From Sphingomonas sp. CL5.1 (GTDB lineage Bacteria > Pseudomonadota > Alphaproteobacteria > Sphingomonadales > Sphingomonadaceae): a stretch of DNA of 64,000 bases. The position numbers and the translations under genes are program-made. Positions 1 to 9,588 of the stretch are shown in pieces. The notes under the pieces are model-generated. The model was not told the DNA's origin and ran no database searches. It worked only from the letters and a program-made list of their open reading frames with translations. Every line of letters begins with the position of its first letter. Within the stretch, counting starts at the first letter, position 1. The stretch is taken from assembly GCF_013344685.1 (NCBI RefSeq), contig NZ_CP050137.1, forward strand, positions 1,368,001 through 1,432,000, read 5' to 3'.

Positions 1-1
1 G

Positions 2-2389
2 AGCTACCGCAACCTCGTCATCGCCTTCGCCAACGGCGCGCCGATCCGGCTGTCCGACGTCGCGGACGTGGTGCAATCGACCGAGAACGTGCGGCTCGGC
101 TCGTGGATGAACGGCCAGCCGGCGGTGGTGATCGACGTGCAGCGCCAGCCGGGCGCCAACGTCATCGGCACGGTCGATGCGATCAAGGCATCGCTGCCCG
201 ATCTGGAGGCGCAGCTTCCCGCCGACGTGCATGTGACGGTGCTGACCGACCGCACCGCCGGCATCCGCGCCTCGGTGTCGGACGTGAAGTTCGAGCTGGT
301 GCTGGCGGTCGCGCTGGTGACGCTGGTGATCTTCCTGTTCCTCGGCTCGCTGCGCGCGACGGTGATCGCCAGCATCTCGGTGCCGCTGTCGCTCGTCGGC
401 GCGTTCGCGGCGATGTATTTCATGGGCTTCTCGATCAACAATCTGACGCTCATGTCGCTGACCATCGCGAGCGGATTCGTGGTCGACGACGCGATCGTGG
501 TGCTGGAGAACATCTCCCGCCATATCGAGGAGGGGATGCGCCCGTTCGAGGCGGCGCTGAGGGGCGCGAGCGAGATCGGCTTCACGATCATCTCGCTGAC
601 GGTCAGCCTGATCGCGGTGCTGATCCCGCTGTTGTTCATGGGCGACGTGGTCGGCCGGCTGTTCCGCGAGTTCGCGGTGACGCTGGCGGTGACGATCCTG
701 CTCTCCGCCGTGGTCGCGCTGACGCTCGTGCCGATGCTCTCGGCGCGCTGGCTGCGCGCGGAGCATGACGAGCGGCGCTATCGCATCTCCGAGATGACGC
801 AGGGCTGGTTTGATCGCGTCGCGCAGCAATATGCCCGCGCGCTGGACTGGGTGATGCTGCGCCGGACGCTGACCTTGCTGGTGTTCGCCGGCACGCTCGT
901 CGTCACCGCCATCCTGTTCTACGTCATCCCCAAGAACCTGTTCCCCGAGCAGGACACTGGCCAGATCGCGGTGACGACCACCGCCTCGCAGGACATCGGC
1001 TACACCCGCATGGCCGGCCTGCAACAGCAGATGGCGCAGGCGCTGCTCGCCGATCCTTCGGTGGCGAGCCTCAGCTCGGCGATCGGCGTGGACGGGCAGA
1101 ACGCCACGCTCTCGCAGGGCCGCATGATCGTCAACCTCAAGCCGGAGGGCCAGCGCGGCAATCTCGGCGAGGTGCTCGCCGGGCTGGAACGGGCGGCGGG
1201 CAAGGTGCCGGGGATGCGCGCCTATTTCCGCCCGGTGCAGGATCTGACGATCGACACCTCCACCGGGGTCAACGCCTATCGCTTCTCGTTGCAGGGTGCG
1301 GACGAGGGGCAGGTGGACGAATGGGGCGCGAAGCTCGCCGCAGCGCTGATGAAGGACCGCCATCTTAGCAACGTCACCTCGGACGTGCTGGCGGGCGGCC
1401 GCGCGGTGGTGGTGGACATCAACCGCGACACCGCCGGGCGGCTCGGCCTCAGCGCGCTCGCGATCGACAATGCGCTCTACGACGCCTTCGGCCAGCGCAT
1501 CGTCTCGACCATCTACACCCAGTCGAGCCAGAACCGCGTGATCCTCGAGGCGCAGCCGGGCAGCGTCACCGATCCGCAGGCGCTGGGCGATCTGCGCATC
1601 CCGCTGGCGGGCGGGACGAACGTGCCGCTCTCCGCCGTCGCGACGATCCGCACCACCGACGCGCCGCTGGTCGTCGCGCGCGAGGCGCAATTCCCGGCGG
1701 CGACGATCGGCTTCGATCTCGCGCCGGGCGTGTCGCTGGGCAGCGCGGTGTCGGCGATCGAGCGCGCGGAGAAGTCGATCGGCGTGCCACCCGCCATCTC
1801 GACCAACTTCACCGGCGCGGCGAGCGCGTTCAAATCCTCGCTGGCGAACGAATTGTGGCTGATCCTCGCCGCGATCGTCGTGGTCTATATCGTGCTGGGC
1901 GTGCTCTACGAGAGCTTCGTCCATCCGGTGACGATCCTCTCCACCCTGCCCTCCGCCGGGATCGGCGCATTGCTGTTCCTGTGGATGACGGGGCTGGGGC
2001 TGGGCGTGATCGGCATCATCGGCATCGTCCTCCTCATCGGCATCGTGAAAAAGAACGCGATCATGATGATCGACTTCGCGCTGGACGCGATGCGCGAGGA
2101 GGGGGCCGACGCGCATCACGCGATCCGGCAGGCGGCGCTGCTGCGTTTCCGGCCGATCATGATGACCACCTTCGCCGCCCTGTTCGCCGCGATCCCGCTG
2201 ATCTTCGGCGGCGGCATGGGGCATGAGCTGCGCCAGCCGCTCGGCATCGCCATCGCCGGCGGGCTGATCTTCAGTCAGGTGCTCACCCTGTTCACCACGC
2301 CGGTGATCTTCCTCGGGCTGGAGGAATGGCGCGAGCGCGGGTGGAGCGTGCGGCGGCGCCCGGCCGGCGGCGAGGCGCGGATCGCGTGA
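2..2389 (+). CDS. mdtB: RND efflux transporter, MdtB/MuxB type (5' end outside window)
   Basis: Inner-membrane proton/drug antiporter subunit of a tripartite efflux pump. The reading frame is open to the left edge, so the N-terminus is missing and the true start lies upstream. The visible part has the RND periplasmic porter domains and membrane helices. The proton-relay Asp pair is seen in GFVVDDAIVVLENISRH, and the conserved helix GIVKKNAIMMIDFAL is near the end. Its stop overlaps the start of a second RND gene, giving the MdtB-MdtC (MuxB-MuxC) arrangement in which two different RND proteins form one heterotrimer. A membrane-fusion adaptor gene is expected to the left. Family assignment is secure; the substrate is unknown and the symbol is by gene order and similarity. 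Confidence 0.9.
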   Translation, partial: SYRNLVIAFANGAPIRLSDVADVVQSTENVRLGSWMNGQPAVVIDVQRQPGANVIGTVDAIKASLPDLEAQLPADVHVTVLTDRTAGIRASVSDVKFELVLAVALVTLVIFLFLGSLRATVIASISVPLSLVGAFAAMYFMGFSINNLTLMSLTIASGFVVDDAIVVLENISRHIEEGMRPFEAALRGASEIGFTIISLTVSLIAVLIPLLFMGDVVGRLFREFAVTLAVTILLSAVVALTLVPMLSARWLRAEHDERRYRISEMTQGWFDRVAQQYARALDWVMLRRTLTLLVFAGTLVVTAILFYVIPKNLFPEQDTGQIAVTTTASQDIGYTRMAGLQQQMAQALLADPSVASLSSAIGVDGQNATLSQGRMIVNLKPEGQRGNLGEVLAGLERAAGKVPGMRAYFRPVQDLTIDTSTGVNAYRFSLQGADEGQVDEWGAKLAAALMKDRHLSNVTSDVLAGGRAVVVDINRDTAGRLGLSALAIDNALYDAFGQRIVSTIYTQSSQNRVILEAQPGSVTDPQALGDLRIPLAGGTNVPLSAVATIRTTDAPLVVAREAQFPAATIGFDLAPGVSLGSAVSAIERAEKSIGVPPAISTNFTGAASAFKSSLANELWLILAAIVVVYIVLGVLYESFVHPVTILSTLPSAGIGALLFLWMTGLGLGVIGIIGIVLLIGIVKKNAIMMIDFALDAMREEGADAHHAIRQAALLRFRPIMMTTFAALFAAIPLIFGGGMGHELRQPLGIAIAGGLIFSQVLTLFTTPVIFLGLEEWRERGWSVRRRPAGGEARIA

Positions 2390-5300
2390 ACTTCTCCGCG
2401 CCCTTCATCCGGCGGCCGGTCGGCACGATTCTGCTGACGATCGGGCTGATGCTGGCGGGCGCAGCGGCGTTCTTCATGTTGCCGGTCGCGCCGCTGCCGC
2501 AGGTCGATTTCCCCACGATCATGGTGCAGGCCAGCCTGCCCGGCGCCAGCCCCTCGACCATGGCGTCGAGCGTCGCCGCGCCGCTGGAACGCCATCTCGG
2601 CACGATCGCCGGCGTGTCGGAGATGACCTCGCGCTCGGGCGTCGGCTCGTCGTCGATCGTGCTGCAATTCGATCTGTCGCGCGATATCGACGGCGCGGCG
2701 CGCGACGTGCAGGCGGCGATCAACGCCAGCCGCGCCGACCTGCCCGCGACGCTGCGCACCAACCCCAGCTACCGCAAGGCCAACCCGGCGGAGGCGCCGG
2801 TGCTGATCCTCGCGCTCACCTCGCCGACGCGTAGCCCGTCCGAAATCTACGACGCGGTATCGACCGTCGTGCAGCAGAAGCTGCTCCAGGTGCAGGGCGT
2901 CGGCAATGTCGAGCTTGGCGGCGCGGCGCTCCCCTCGGTGCGGATCGAGGTCAACCCGCTGGCGCTGTCGCAATATGGCATCGCGCTGGAGGACGTGCGC
3001 ACCGCGCTGCAATCCGAAAGCGCCAACCGGCCGCGCGGCATCCTCGACGCGCGCGGCTATAGCTGGCAGATCTATTCCAACCAGCCGGGGCTGCACGCCG
3101 CCGACTATCGCGACACGGTGATCGCGTGGCGCAACGGCGCGGGGGTTCGGCTGTCGGATATCGCCAGGGTGGAGGACGGGCCGGAAGACATCCGCACGAT
3201 GGGCCTGTTCAACGGCAAGCGCGCCGTGCCCGTCATCATCAGCCGCCAGCCGGGCGCGAACATCGTGCAGGTGGTGGATTCGCTGAAGGCGCAGCTCCCG
3301 GCGCTGCGCGCCGCCGTCCCCTCCGACATCCACCTCGACGTGGCGAGCGACCGCACCCTCACGATCCGCGCCTCGCTGCGCGAGGTGGAGGTGACTTTGC
3401 TGATCGCGACGCTGCTGGTGGTGCTGGTGGTCAGCCTGTTCCTCAGGAGCTGGCGCGCGACGCTGATCCCGGCGGCGGCGGTGGTCGCCTCGCTGCTCGG
3501 CACGGTCGGCGCGATGTATCTCGCGGGGTTCAGCCTCGACAACCTCTCGCTGATGGCGCTGACCGTCGCGACCGGCTTCGTCGTCGACGATGCGATCGTG
3601 GTGGTGGAGAATATCAGCCGCCACGTCGAGGCCGGGATGAAGCCGTTCGAGGCCGCGCTGGTCGGCGCGCGCGAGGTGGGCTTCACCGTGCTGTCGATCT
3701 CATTGAGCCTGATCGCGGTGTTCGTGCCGCTGATCTTCATGGGCGGGATCGTCGGGCGGCTGTTCCGCGAATTCGCGCTCACCATGTCGATCGCGGTGCT
3801 CATCAGCCTCGTCGTGTCGCTCACCACCACGCCGATGCTCGCCTCGCGCGTGCTGCGGGGCGAGGAGAGCGAGGGGCGGATCATGCGCGCGGCGGGGCGC
3901 GGGTTCGACTGGGCGCAGGCGCGCTATACGAAGGCGCTGGACTGGGCGCTGGCCAATCGCGGCGCGGTGCTGCTGCTGCTCGCCTGCACGGTGGCGCTCA
4001 ACATCTACCTGATCGCGGTCGCCCCCAAGGGCTTCTTCCCGCAGCAGGATACCGGCGGCCTGATGGGCGGCCTGCGCGCCGACCAGAGCATCTCCTTCAC
4101 CGACATGCAGGACAAGCTCACCCGCATCACGTATATCGTGAAGAGCGATCCGGCGGTGGCGACGGTGGTGGCCTTCACCGGCGGGTCGCGCGCGGGCGGC
4201 GGCTTCATGTTCGCGACGCTCAAGCCGCGCGGCCAGCGCCCGCCGGTGCAGGCGGTGATCGCGCGGCTGCGGCCGAAGCTGGCCAAGGTCAGCGGGGTCA
4301 GCCTGTTCCTCAATCCGGTGCAGGACCTGATGGTCGGCGGGCGGCAGAGCAACAGCACCTATCAATATGTGCTGAAGGCCGACGATCCCGATGTGCTGAA
4401 GGCGGCGGGGCAGAAGCTGGTCGACGCGCTGAAGCAGCATCCCGACACCGTCACCGATGTCGATATCGACCAGCAGGACGCCGGCGCCAACGCCTTCGTC
4501 GAGGTCGATCGCGACGCCGCCGCGCGGCTCGGCGTGACGATGCAGGCGGTCGATGCGGCGCTCTATGACGCATTCGGCCAGCGGCAGGTGGCGAACATCT
4601 ATTCCGGCCTCAACCAATATCATGTCGTGATGGAGGCGGCGCGGCAGTTTAACGGATCGCCCGCCTCGCTCGCCAACATCTGGCTGCCGCTCAACCCGCC
4701 GGCGAACAATGTGACGAACGGCGTCACCACCCCGCCGAGCGCCGCCAAGGCGGCGGCGGCGGACAATGCCGGCGGCGGCGCGCCGAGCGCCGGCACCGGC
4801 GGCACCGGATCGGGCGGTTCGGCGGTCGCCGCCGGCAACGCGGTGAGCACGACGGCGCGGACGATGGCCCCGCTGTCGGCGATCGCGCACTGGTCGACCG
4901 GATCGACCAACGCGGCGGTGAGCCATTCGGACGGCGAGCCTTCCGCCACCGTCTCGTTCAACCTGCCGCAAGGCGTGTCGCTCGGCCAGGCGGCGCAGCT
5001 CATCTCTGAGGTGCAGGCGAGCCTCGCGCTGCCCGCCACCGTCCACGGCGAGTTCGGCGGCACCGCGCGGGTCTTCAAGCAATCGACCGGCTCGATGCCG
5101 ATCCTGATCCTCGCCGCGCTGCTGGCGATCTACATCGTGCTCGGCATCCTCTATGAAAGCGCGATCCATCCGCTGACCGCGCTCTCCACTATTCCCTCCG
5201 CCGGGGTCGGCGCGATGATCGCGCTGATCGCCACCGGCGGCCAGTTCGACGTGATCGCGCTGATCGGCATCATCCTGCTGATCGGGATCGTGAAGAAGAA

Positions 5301-5655
5301 CGCGATCATGATCATCGATTTCGCGCTGGAGGCGGAACGCGGCGAGGGGCTCAGCCCGGTCGCGGCGGTGCGAGAGGCGTCGCTGCTGCGCTTCCGCCCG
5401 ATCATGATGACGACGATGGCCGCCGCGCTAGGCGCGCTGCCGCTGGCGATCGGCTTCGGCGACGGCGCGGAATTGCGCCGCCCGCTCGGCATCGCGATCT
5501 TCGGCGGGCTGGTCGCCAGCCAGCTCATCACCCTGCTCACCACCCCGGTCGTCTATCTCGCGCTCGATCGCTTCCGCCGCCGCCACGGCGCGGAGGAGCG
5601 CATGCTGGCGCGCCGCGGCGAGCTGCCGCTTTCCTCTTCCGGAGCCTCCGCATGA
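2386..5655 (+). CDS. mdtC: RND efflux transporter, MdtC/MuxC type
   Basis: Second RND subunit, about 1089 residues from a GTG at 2386. This start overlaps the upstream TGA (GTGA) and gives the usual N-terminus MNFSAPFIRRPVG; an ATG at 2326 would add 20 unconserved residues. The proton-relay motif FVVDDAIVVVENISRH and helix GIVKKNAIMIIDFAL are present. Oddity: residues about 770-825 (nt 4693-4860) are a Gly/Ala/Ser/Thr-rich low-complexity stretch inside the second porter half, which makes the protein longer than MdtC relatives of about 1030 residues. It is coupled on both sides to neighbouring efflux genes. Confidence 0.93.
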   Translation: MNFSAPFIRRPVGTILLTIGLMLAGAAAFFMLPVAPLPQVDFPTIMVQASLPGASPSTMASSVAAPLERHLGTIAGVSEMTSRSGVGSSSIVLQFDLSRDIDGAARDVQAAINASRADLPATLRTNPSYRKANPAEAPVLILALTSPTRSPSEIYDAVSTVVQQKLLQVQGVGNVELGGAALPSVRIEVNPLALSQYGIALEDVRTALQSESANRPRGILDARGYSWQIYSNQPGLHAADYRDTVIAWRNGAGVRLSDIARVEDGPEDIRTMGLFNGKRAVPVIISRQPGANIVQVVDSLKAQLPALRAAVPSDIHLDVASDRTLTIRASLREVEVTLLIATLLVVLVVSLFLRSWRATLIPAAAVVASLLGTVGAMYLAGFSLDNLSLMALTVATGFVVDDAIVVVENISRHVEAGMKPFEAALVGAREVGFTVLSISLSLIAVFVPLIFMGGIVGRLFREFALTMSIAVLISLVVSLTTTPMLASRVLRGEESEGRIMRAAGRGFDWAQARYTKALDWALANRGAVLLLLACTVALNIYLIAVAPKGFFPQQDTGGLMGGLRADQSISFTDMQDKLTRITYIVKSDPAVATVVAFTGGSRAGGGFMFATLKPRGQRPPVQAVIARLRPKLAKVSGVSLFLNPVQDLMVGGRQSNSTYQYVLKADDPDVLKAAGQKLVDALKQHPDTVTDVDIDQQDAGANAFVEVDRDAAARLGVTMQAVDAALYDAFGQRQVANIYSGLNQYHVVMEAARQFNGSPASLANIWLPLNPPANNVTNGVTTPPSAAKAAAADNAGGGAPSAGTGGTGSGGSAVAAGNAVSTTARTMAPLSAIAHWSTGSTNAAVSHSDGEPSATVSFNLPQGVSLGQAAQLISEVQASLALPATVHGEFGGTARVFKQSTGSMPILILAALLAIYIVLGILYESAIHPLTALSTIPSAGVGAMIALIATGGQFDVIALIGIILLIGIVKKNAIMIIDFALEAERGEGLSPVAAVREASLLRFRPIMMTTMAAALGALPLAIGFGDGAELRRPLGIAIFGGLVASQLITLLTTPVVYLALDRFRRRHGAEERMLARRGELPLSSSGASA

Positions 5656-7097
5656 AGCGCGTCCTGCCCGTCGTCACCGCCCTGCTGCTCGCCGGATGCA
5701 GCATGGCCCCGGCCTATCGCCCGCCGACGACCGTGGCGATCCCGCCCTCGTTCAAGGAGCAGCCGGGCTGGGGCGCGGCAAAACCCGATGACGCGGCGGC
5801 GCGCGGCGACTGGTGGAATTTGTTCGGCGATCCGGCGCTCGACGCGCTGGAGCGAAAGGTGGATGTCACCAATCAGAATGTCGCCGCCTCGCGCGCGGCC
5901 TATCAGGCGGCGCGCGCGCTGGTGATGGTGCAGCGCTCGCAGCTTTTCCCGACGATCACCGGCTCGGCCAGCGGGCAGCATTCCGGCGCCTTCTCCGGCG
6001 GCGCCGCGTCCAGCGTCGGCACGGGCAGCAACGGCACCGTCACCACCTCCGGCTCGCGCTTCGCGCTCAGCATCGGCGGAAGCTGGGAGCCGGACCTGTG
6101 GGGCAAGCTCGGCAACGCCGTGACGCAGGCGAAGGCAAGCGCGCAGGCGAGCGCGGGCGATCTAGCCAACGCCACGCTTTCCGCGCAGGGCGAGCTTGCC
6201 ACCGATTATGTCGAATTGCGCGGGATCGACGCGCAGATCGTGCTGCTCGACGCGACGATCAAGGATTATCAGCGCGCGCTGACCATCACCACCAACAAGT
6301 ACAAGGCCGGCACAATCGCGCATTCGGACGTCTATCAGGCGCAGACCTCGCTATCGAACGCGATCGCCTCGCGGCAGGATCTCGATCGGCAGCGCGCGGT
6401 GCTGGAACATGCCATCGCGGTGCTGGCGGGCGAGAATCCCTCGACCTTCGCGATCGCGCCGGTCGAGTGGAAGCCGATGGTGCCGGCGGTGCCGGGCGTG
6501 CTGCCCTCCACCCTGCTGGAGCGGCGGCCCGACATCGCGGCGGCGGAGCGGCGGGTGGCGGCGGCCAACGCCAATATCGGCATCCAGCGCGCGGCCTATT
6601 TCCCCGACGTCACGCTGACCGGCAACGCCGGGACGAGCGGCGGCGCGGTGCGGCAATTGTTCTCCGCCGCGACGAGCCTGTGGTCGTTCGGGCTGAGCGG
6701 GCTGATGACGTTGCTCGATTTCGGCGCGCGGCACGGGCAGGTGCTTCAGGCGCGCGCGCAATATGACGAGGCGGTGGCCAACTATCGCCAGACGGCGCTC
6801 ACCGCCTTCCAGCAGGTCGAGGACAATCTCGCCGCCACCCGCACGCTCGCCGACGTGACGCAGAGCCGCGCCGCCGCCAGCGACGCCGCGACGAAGGCGG
6901 AGGCGATCGCCAACAACCAGTATCGCTCCGGCCTGATCGACTATTCCGAGGTGATCGTCGCCCAGACCACCGCGCTCAGCGCGCGCCAGTCGCAGATCCA
7001 GGCGGTGCTCAACCAGCAGACCGCCGCGATCGCGCTGGTGCAGGCGATCGGCGGCGGGTGGAGCAAATGCGGCGACAAGGCCGCCGGGGGCTGCTGA
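5652..7097 (+). CDS. Outer-membrane efflux lipoprotein, NodT/OprM family
   Basis: TolC-like channel completing the pump. The first residues MKRVLPVVTALLLAGC form a lipoprotein signal with lipobox LAGC, so the protein should be lipid-anchored in the outer membrane. The body shows the two-fold OEP repeat with long helices; LLERRPDIAAAERRVAAANA is a family hallmark. The ATG overlaps the preceding stop (ATGA), so it is translationally coupled to the RND gene. Length 481 residues is normal. It ends 10 bp from the convergent acyl-CoA dehydrogenase gene. Confidence 0.93.
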   Translation: MKRVLPVVTALLLAGCSMAPAYRPPTTVAIPPSFKEQPGWGAAKPDDAAARGDWWNLFGDPALDALERKVDVTNQNVAASRAAYQAARALVMVQRSQLFPTITGSASGQHSGAFSGGAASSVGTGSNGTVTTSGSRFALSIGGSWEPDLWGKLGNAVTQAKASAQASAGDLANATLSAQGELATDYVELRGIDAQIVLLDATIKDYQRALTITTNKYKAGTIAHSDVYQAQTSLSNAIASRQDLDRQRAVLEHAIAVLAGENPSTFAIAPVEWKPMVPAVPGVLPSTLLERRPDIAAAERRVAAANANIGIQRAAYFPDVTLTGNAGTSGGAVRQLFSAATSLWSFGLSGLMTLLDFGARHGQVLQARAQYDEAVANYRQTALTAFQQVEDNLAATRTLADVTQSRAAASDAATKAEAIANNQYRSGLIDYSEVIVAQTTALSARQSQIQAVLNQQTAAIALVQAIGGGWSKCGDKAAGGC

Positions 7098-7107
7098 AGC
7101 GCGGGAA

Positions 7108-8283
7108 TCAGGCCCCCCGCGCCGCCTTCCAGTCGCGCTTCACCTTCTTGGCGAGGCTCCACTTATGCACCTCGGTCGGGCCGTCGTAGATGCGGAAGGC
7201 GCGGACCTCGCGGAACACCTGCTCGACGATCGTGTCGCCGGTCACGCCGCTGCCGCCCATCACCTGCACGCAGCGGTCGGCGACGCGCATCAGCGCCTCC
7301 GACACCGCGACCTTCGCCATCGAGCTTTCCGCCGTGCCGAGATCGCCGGTGTCGAGCACGTCCGCGCACCAGTCGATCATCAGTTCCGCCTGCTTCAGGT
7401 CGATCAGGTTCTCCGCCAGCATGAAGCCGACGCCCTCGTGATCGACCAGCGGCTTGCCGAAGGCGTGGCGGCGGCAGGCATAGTCGGTCGCGATCTCGTT
7501 GGCGCGGGTGCAGGCGCCGAGCCAGCGCATGCAGTGCGACAGCCGCGCGGGCGAGAGGCGGACCTGCGCATATTTGAATCCCTCTCCGGCCTGCCCGAGC
7601 ATCTGGTCGGCCGGCACGCGGAGGTTGTCGATGCGGATCGTGGCGTGGCCGCCGGGCATCGAGCTGTCGATCGTGTTGGGCACGCGCTCGATCGTGATCG
7701 CGGGATCGGGCAGGTCGACGAGGAACATGCACGCGCCCTCATCCGCCTTTGCCATGACGATGCCGACCTTCGCGCCGTCCGCGCCGGTGATGAACGCCTT
7801 GCGCCCGTTGATGACCCAATGGTTGCCGTCCGGGCGGCAGGTGGTCAGCATCATCGACGGGTCGGAACCCGCGCCGCCGTCCGCCGCCGGCTCGGTCATG
7901 AAGAAGGCGGAGCGGGCGCGGCCCTCGACCAGCGGCGTGAGGAAGCGTTCCCTGATCTCCGGGCCGCCGACCTTGCCGAGCAGGTACATGTTGCCCTCGT
8001 CCGGCGCGGCGGTGTTGCACGCGAGCGGCCCGAGCGGGGAGAGGCCGGTGCGCTCCAGCACGATCGCCGTCTCGCGCTGCGACAGGTGGCTGCCGTCGGC
8101 GAGGATATGCGGGGTGAGCACGCCCGCCGCGCGCGCCTTCTCGCGCAGCTCCATGACCAGCTCGTCGGTCGGGCAATCGTGATGGTCACGGCGGGGATCG
8201 CGCTCATAGGGCACGACCTCCTCGCGCACGAAACGCTCGACGCGATCGGCGATCTCCAGCGCTTTTTCGATGCCGATGCTCAT
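7108..8283 (-). CDS. Acyl-CoA dehydrogenase, ACAD10/11-like
   Basis: FAD enzyme of the acyl-CoA dehydrogenase superfamily, 391 residues. FFMTEPAADGGAGSDPS is the flavin/substrate loop. The C-terminal motif FRIYDGPTEVHKWSLAKK has Asp where typical short/medium-chain enzymes carry the catalytic Glu (IYEG). That Asp motif is characteristic of the ACAD10/ACAD11 group, which in animals is fused to an APH-type kinase and handles 4-hydroxyacyl-CoAs through phosphorylated intermediates. A separate APH-fold kinase lies 16 kb away in the same island. The start overlaps the stop of the upstream MarR gene (ATGA), so the two are co-transcribed. Substrate unknown. Confidence 0.88.
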   Translation of the reverse strand: MSIGIEKALEIADRVERFVREEVVPYERDPRRDHHDCPTDELVMELREKARAAGVLTPHILADGSHLSQRETAIVLERTGLSPLGPLACNTAAPDEGNMYLLGKVGGPEIRERFLTPLVEGRARSAFFMTEPAADGGAGSDPSMMLTTCRPDGNHWVINGRKAFITGADGAKVGIVMAKADEGACMFLVDLPDPAITIERVPNTIDSSMPGGHATIRIDNLRVPADQMLGQAGEGFKYAQVRLSPARLSHCMRWLGACTRANEIATDYACRRHAFGKPLVDHEGVGFMLAENLIDLKQAELMIDWCADVLDTGDLGTAESSMAKVAVSEALMRVADRCVQVMGGSGVTGDTIVEQVFREVRAFRIYDGPTEVHKWSLAKKVKRDWKAARGA

Positions 8284-8810
8284 GCCTTGTTCTCCTTGTC
8301 GGTATCCATGGGTTCGTTGCGGGGCGCCTCCACTCCGGGCGGGTCGCCCCAGTCGCGCGCCAGCAATGCGGCGAGCCGGCTTACGTCCGCAGTGCCGAGC
8401 CGCGCGATCAGCTCACGCTCGATTGCGCGCATCGTCGCGCGGGCGGCGCGGGTGAGCGCGCGGCCTTCCGGGCTGAACTGGACGATGCGCGCGCGGCGGT
8501 CGGCGGGGTCGGGCAGGACTTGCAGGATCTTCCGGCGTACCAGCTCGTCGATCATCTGACTCATCGACTGGCGCGTCATGCCCAGGTTGTGCGCCAGCCG
8601 CGCCGGGCGCGTCACGCCGCTGGCGATATTGGCGAACAGCATGGATTGCATGCGCGTGACGGGCGGCCAGCCGGCGCGGCGCAGCGCGCCCTGCAACGCC
8701 TCGTCATACCAATAGACCGCGCGCAACAGGTCCATCATCAGCATCGGCAGATAGCCGCCGTCGCCGTGCGTCGCGGCGGCGGCTTCGCTGCGGTCCCGCC
8801 GTGATGCCAT
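8280..8810 (-). CDS. MarR-family transcriptional regulator (paralogue 1)
   Basis: Winged-helix regulator of about 176 residues. I start at the ATG at 8810, preceded by a GGGGGCG-type ribosome site; the frame stays open upstream but without family similarity. The recognition helix region is RLAHNLGMTRQSMSQMIDEL and the wing follows with DPADRRARIV. It is clearly paralogous to the regulator at 27283-27729, sharing GWP, QSM, NI.SGVTRP and the closing DWG. It is transcribed divergently from a DUF3237 gene with an 18-bp palindrome at 8914-8931 between them, which suggests autoregulation. The ligand is probably a substrate or CoA ester of the island (inference). Confidence 0.9.
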   Translation of the reverse strand: MASRRDRSEAAAATHGDGGYLPMLMMDLLRAVYWYDEALQGALRRAGWPPVTRMQSMLFANIASGVTRPARLAHNLGMTRQSMSQMIDELVRRKILQVLPDPADRRARIVQFSPEGRALTRAARATMRAIERELIARLGTADVSRLAALLARDWGDPPGVEAPRNEPMDTDKENKA

Positions 8811-8913
8811 GATCGCCCCCTCGCCCCCTCGCCGGATGCGCTGCCTGTAGGGGCGCGGCGGAACCGTGGCAACGCGGCCGATCCCGCGCTTGACCCTCCG
8901 CCCGCGCGATATG

Positions 8914-8931
8914 TAGTTAGTATCCGAAGTA
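8914..8931. promoter_or_regulatory. MarR-type operator, site 1
   Basis: TAGTTAG-TATC-CGAAGTA, one of ten copies of an imperfect inverted repeat best seen at 30975-30992. It lies between the divergent marR and DUF3237 genes, where one site could control both. Confidence 0.6.
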
Positions 8932-8985
8932 ATATCGCCCGGCCATCGCTTTTTGACGGCGGGCGCCAGATCAGGAGAGCGACCC

Positions 8986-9474
8986 ATGACCCGCAACATC
9001 CCGATGCTCGAACCGCGCTTCGCTTATCTCTGCTCCTATCGCGCCGAGTTCACCGAGCCGCAGCAGATGGTCGGCCGGGGCCATTTCGGCACGCGGATGA
9101 TCGCGGCGCTGACCGGGGGGACGCTGACGGGGGAGCGGCTTTCGGGCCGCGTGATGCCGAGCGGCGGCGACTGGGCGACGATCGACGATCGCGGCGTGCT
9201 GCGACTCGATGCGCGCGTCACGCTGGAAACCCATGACGGGGCGCTGATCTACGTCTCCTATCGCGGCGTGCTGCGGCCGATGGAGAAGGTGCGCGAGTTC
9301 ACCCGGCGCGGCGGACCCAAGACGGCGGAGGAGCACGGGCAGGTCTATTTCCGCACCGCCCCGGTCTTCGAGACGGGGCACCCGGACTATCAATGGCTCA
9401 ACGATATCGTCACGGTCGGCATCGGCGCCTCGGTGGGCGGGGCGGTGGAATATGACGTTTACGAGCTGTTGTGA
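8986..9474 (+). CDS. DUF3237 family protein (copy 1)
   Basis: About 162 residues from the ATG at 8986, which follows an AGGAGAG ribosome site. The sequence has the DUF3237 pattern: an N-terminal strand with FAYLCSYRAEF, then G.L.G.RLSGRVMPSGGDWA, then THDGALIYVSYRGVL and a C-terminal YFRTAPVFETG...YQWLND. No signal peptide. The biochemical role of the family is not established; members are common in aromatic and terpenoid degradation loci. A second, diverged copy is at 20691-21185, also next to an 18-bp operator. Confidence 0.85.
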   Translation: MTRNIPMLEPRFAYLCSYRAEFTEPQQMVGRGHFGTRMIAALTGGTLTGERLSGRVMPSGGDWATIDDRGVLRLDARVTLETHDGALIYVSYRGVLRPMEKVREFTRRGGPKTAEEHGQVYFRTAPVFETGHPDYQWLNDIVTVGIGASVGGAVEYDVYELL

Positions 9475-9489
9475 CGACGACGCGACGAA

Positions 9490-9507
9490 CTGTTAGATTC
9501 CTAATTG
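9490..9507. promoter_or_regulatory. MarR-type operator, site 2
   Basis: CTGTTAG-ATTC-CTAATTG, a weaker match to the shared 18-bp motif, 81 bp upstream of the monooxygenase start at 9589. Confidence 0.45.
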
Positions 9508-9588
9508 AATTTAGGCAGGCAACCTGACAATATACTCCCAGCAAGGAGGCGCCCCGCGCGAGCGAGGTCGTTGTCAGGAGAGAGCCAG

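Noticed and set aside
2275..5169. Long open frames on the minus strand opposite the MdtC-like gene (449 and 489 codons)
   Set aside because: They mirror third-position GC bias of the real gene; translations are Arg/His/Asp/Gln-rich with no domain or ribosome site.
7165..8559. A 464-codon plus-strand frame opposite the acyl-CoA dehydrogenase and MarR genes
   Set aside because: Same antisense pattern; the minus-strand genes have ribosome sites, coupling and motifs.
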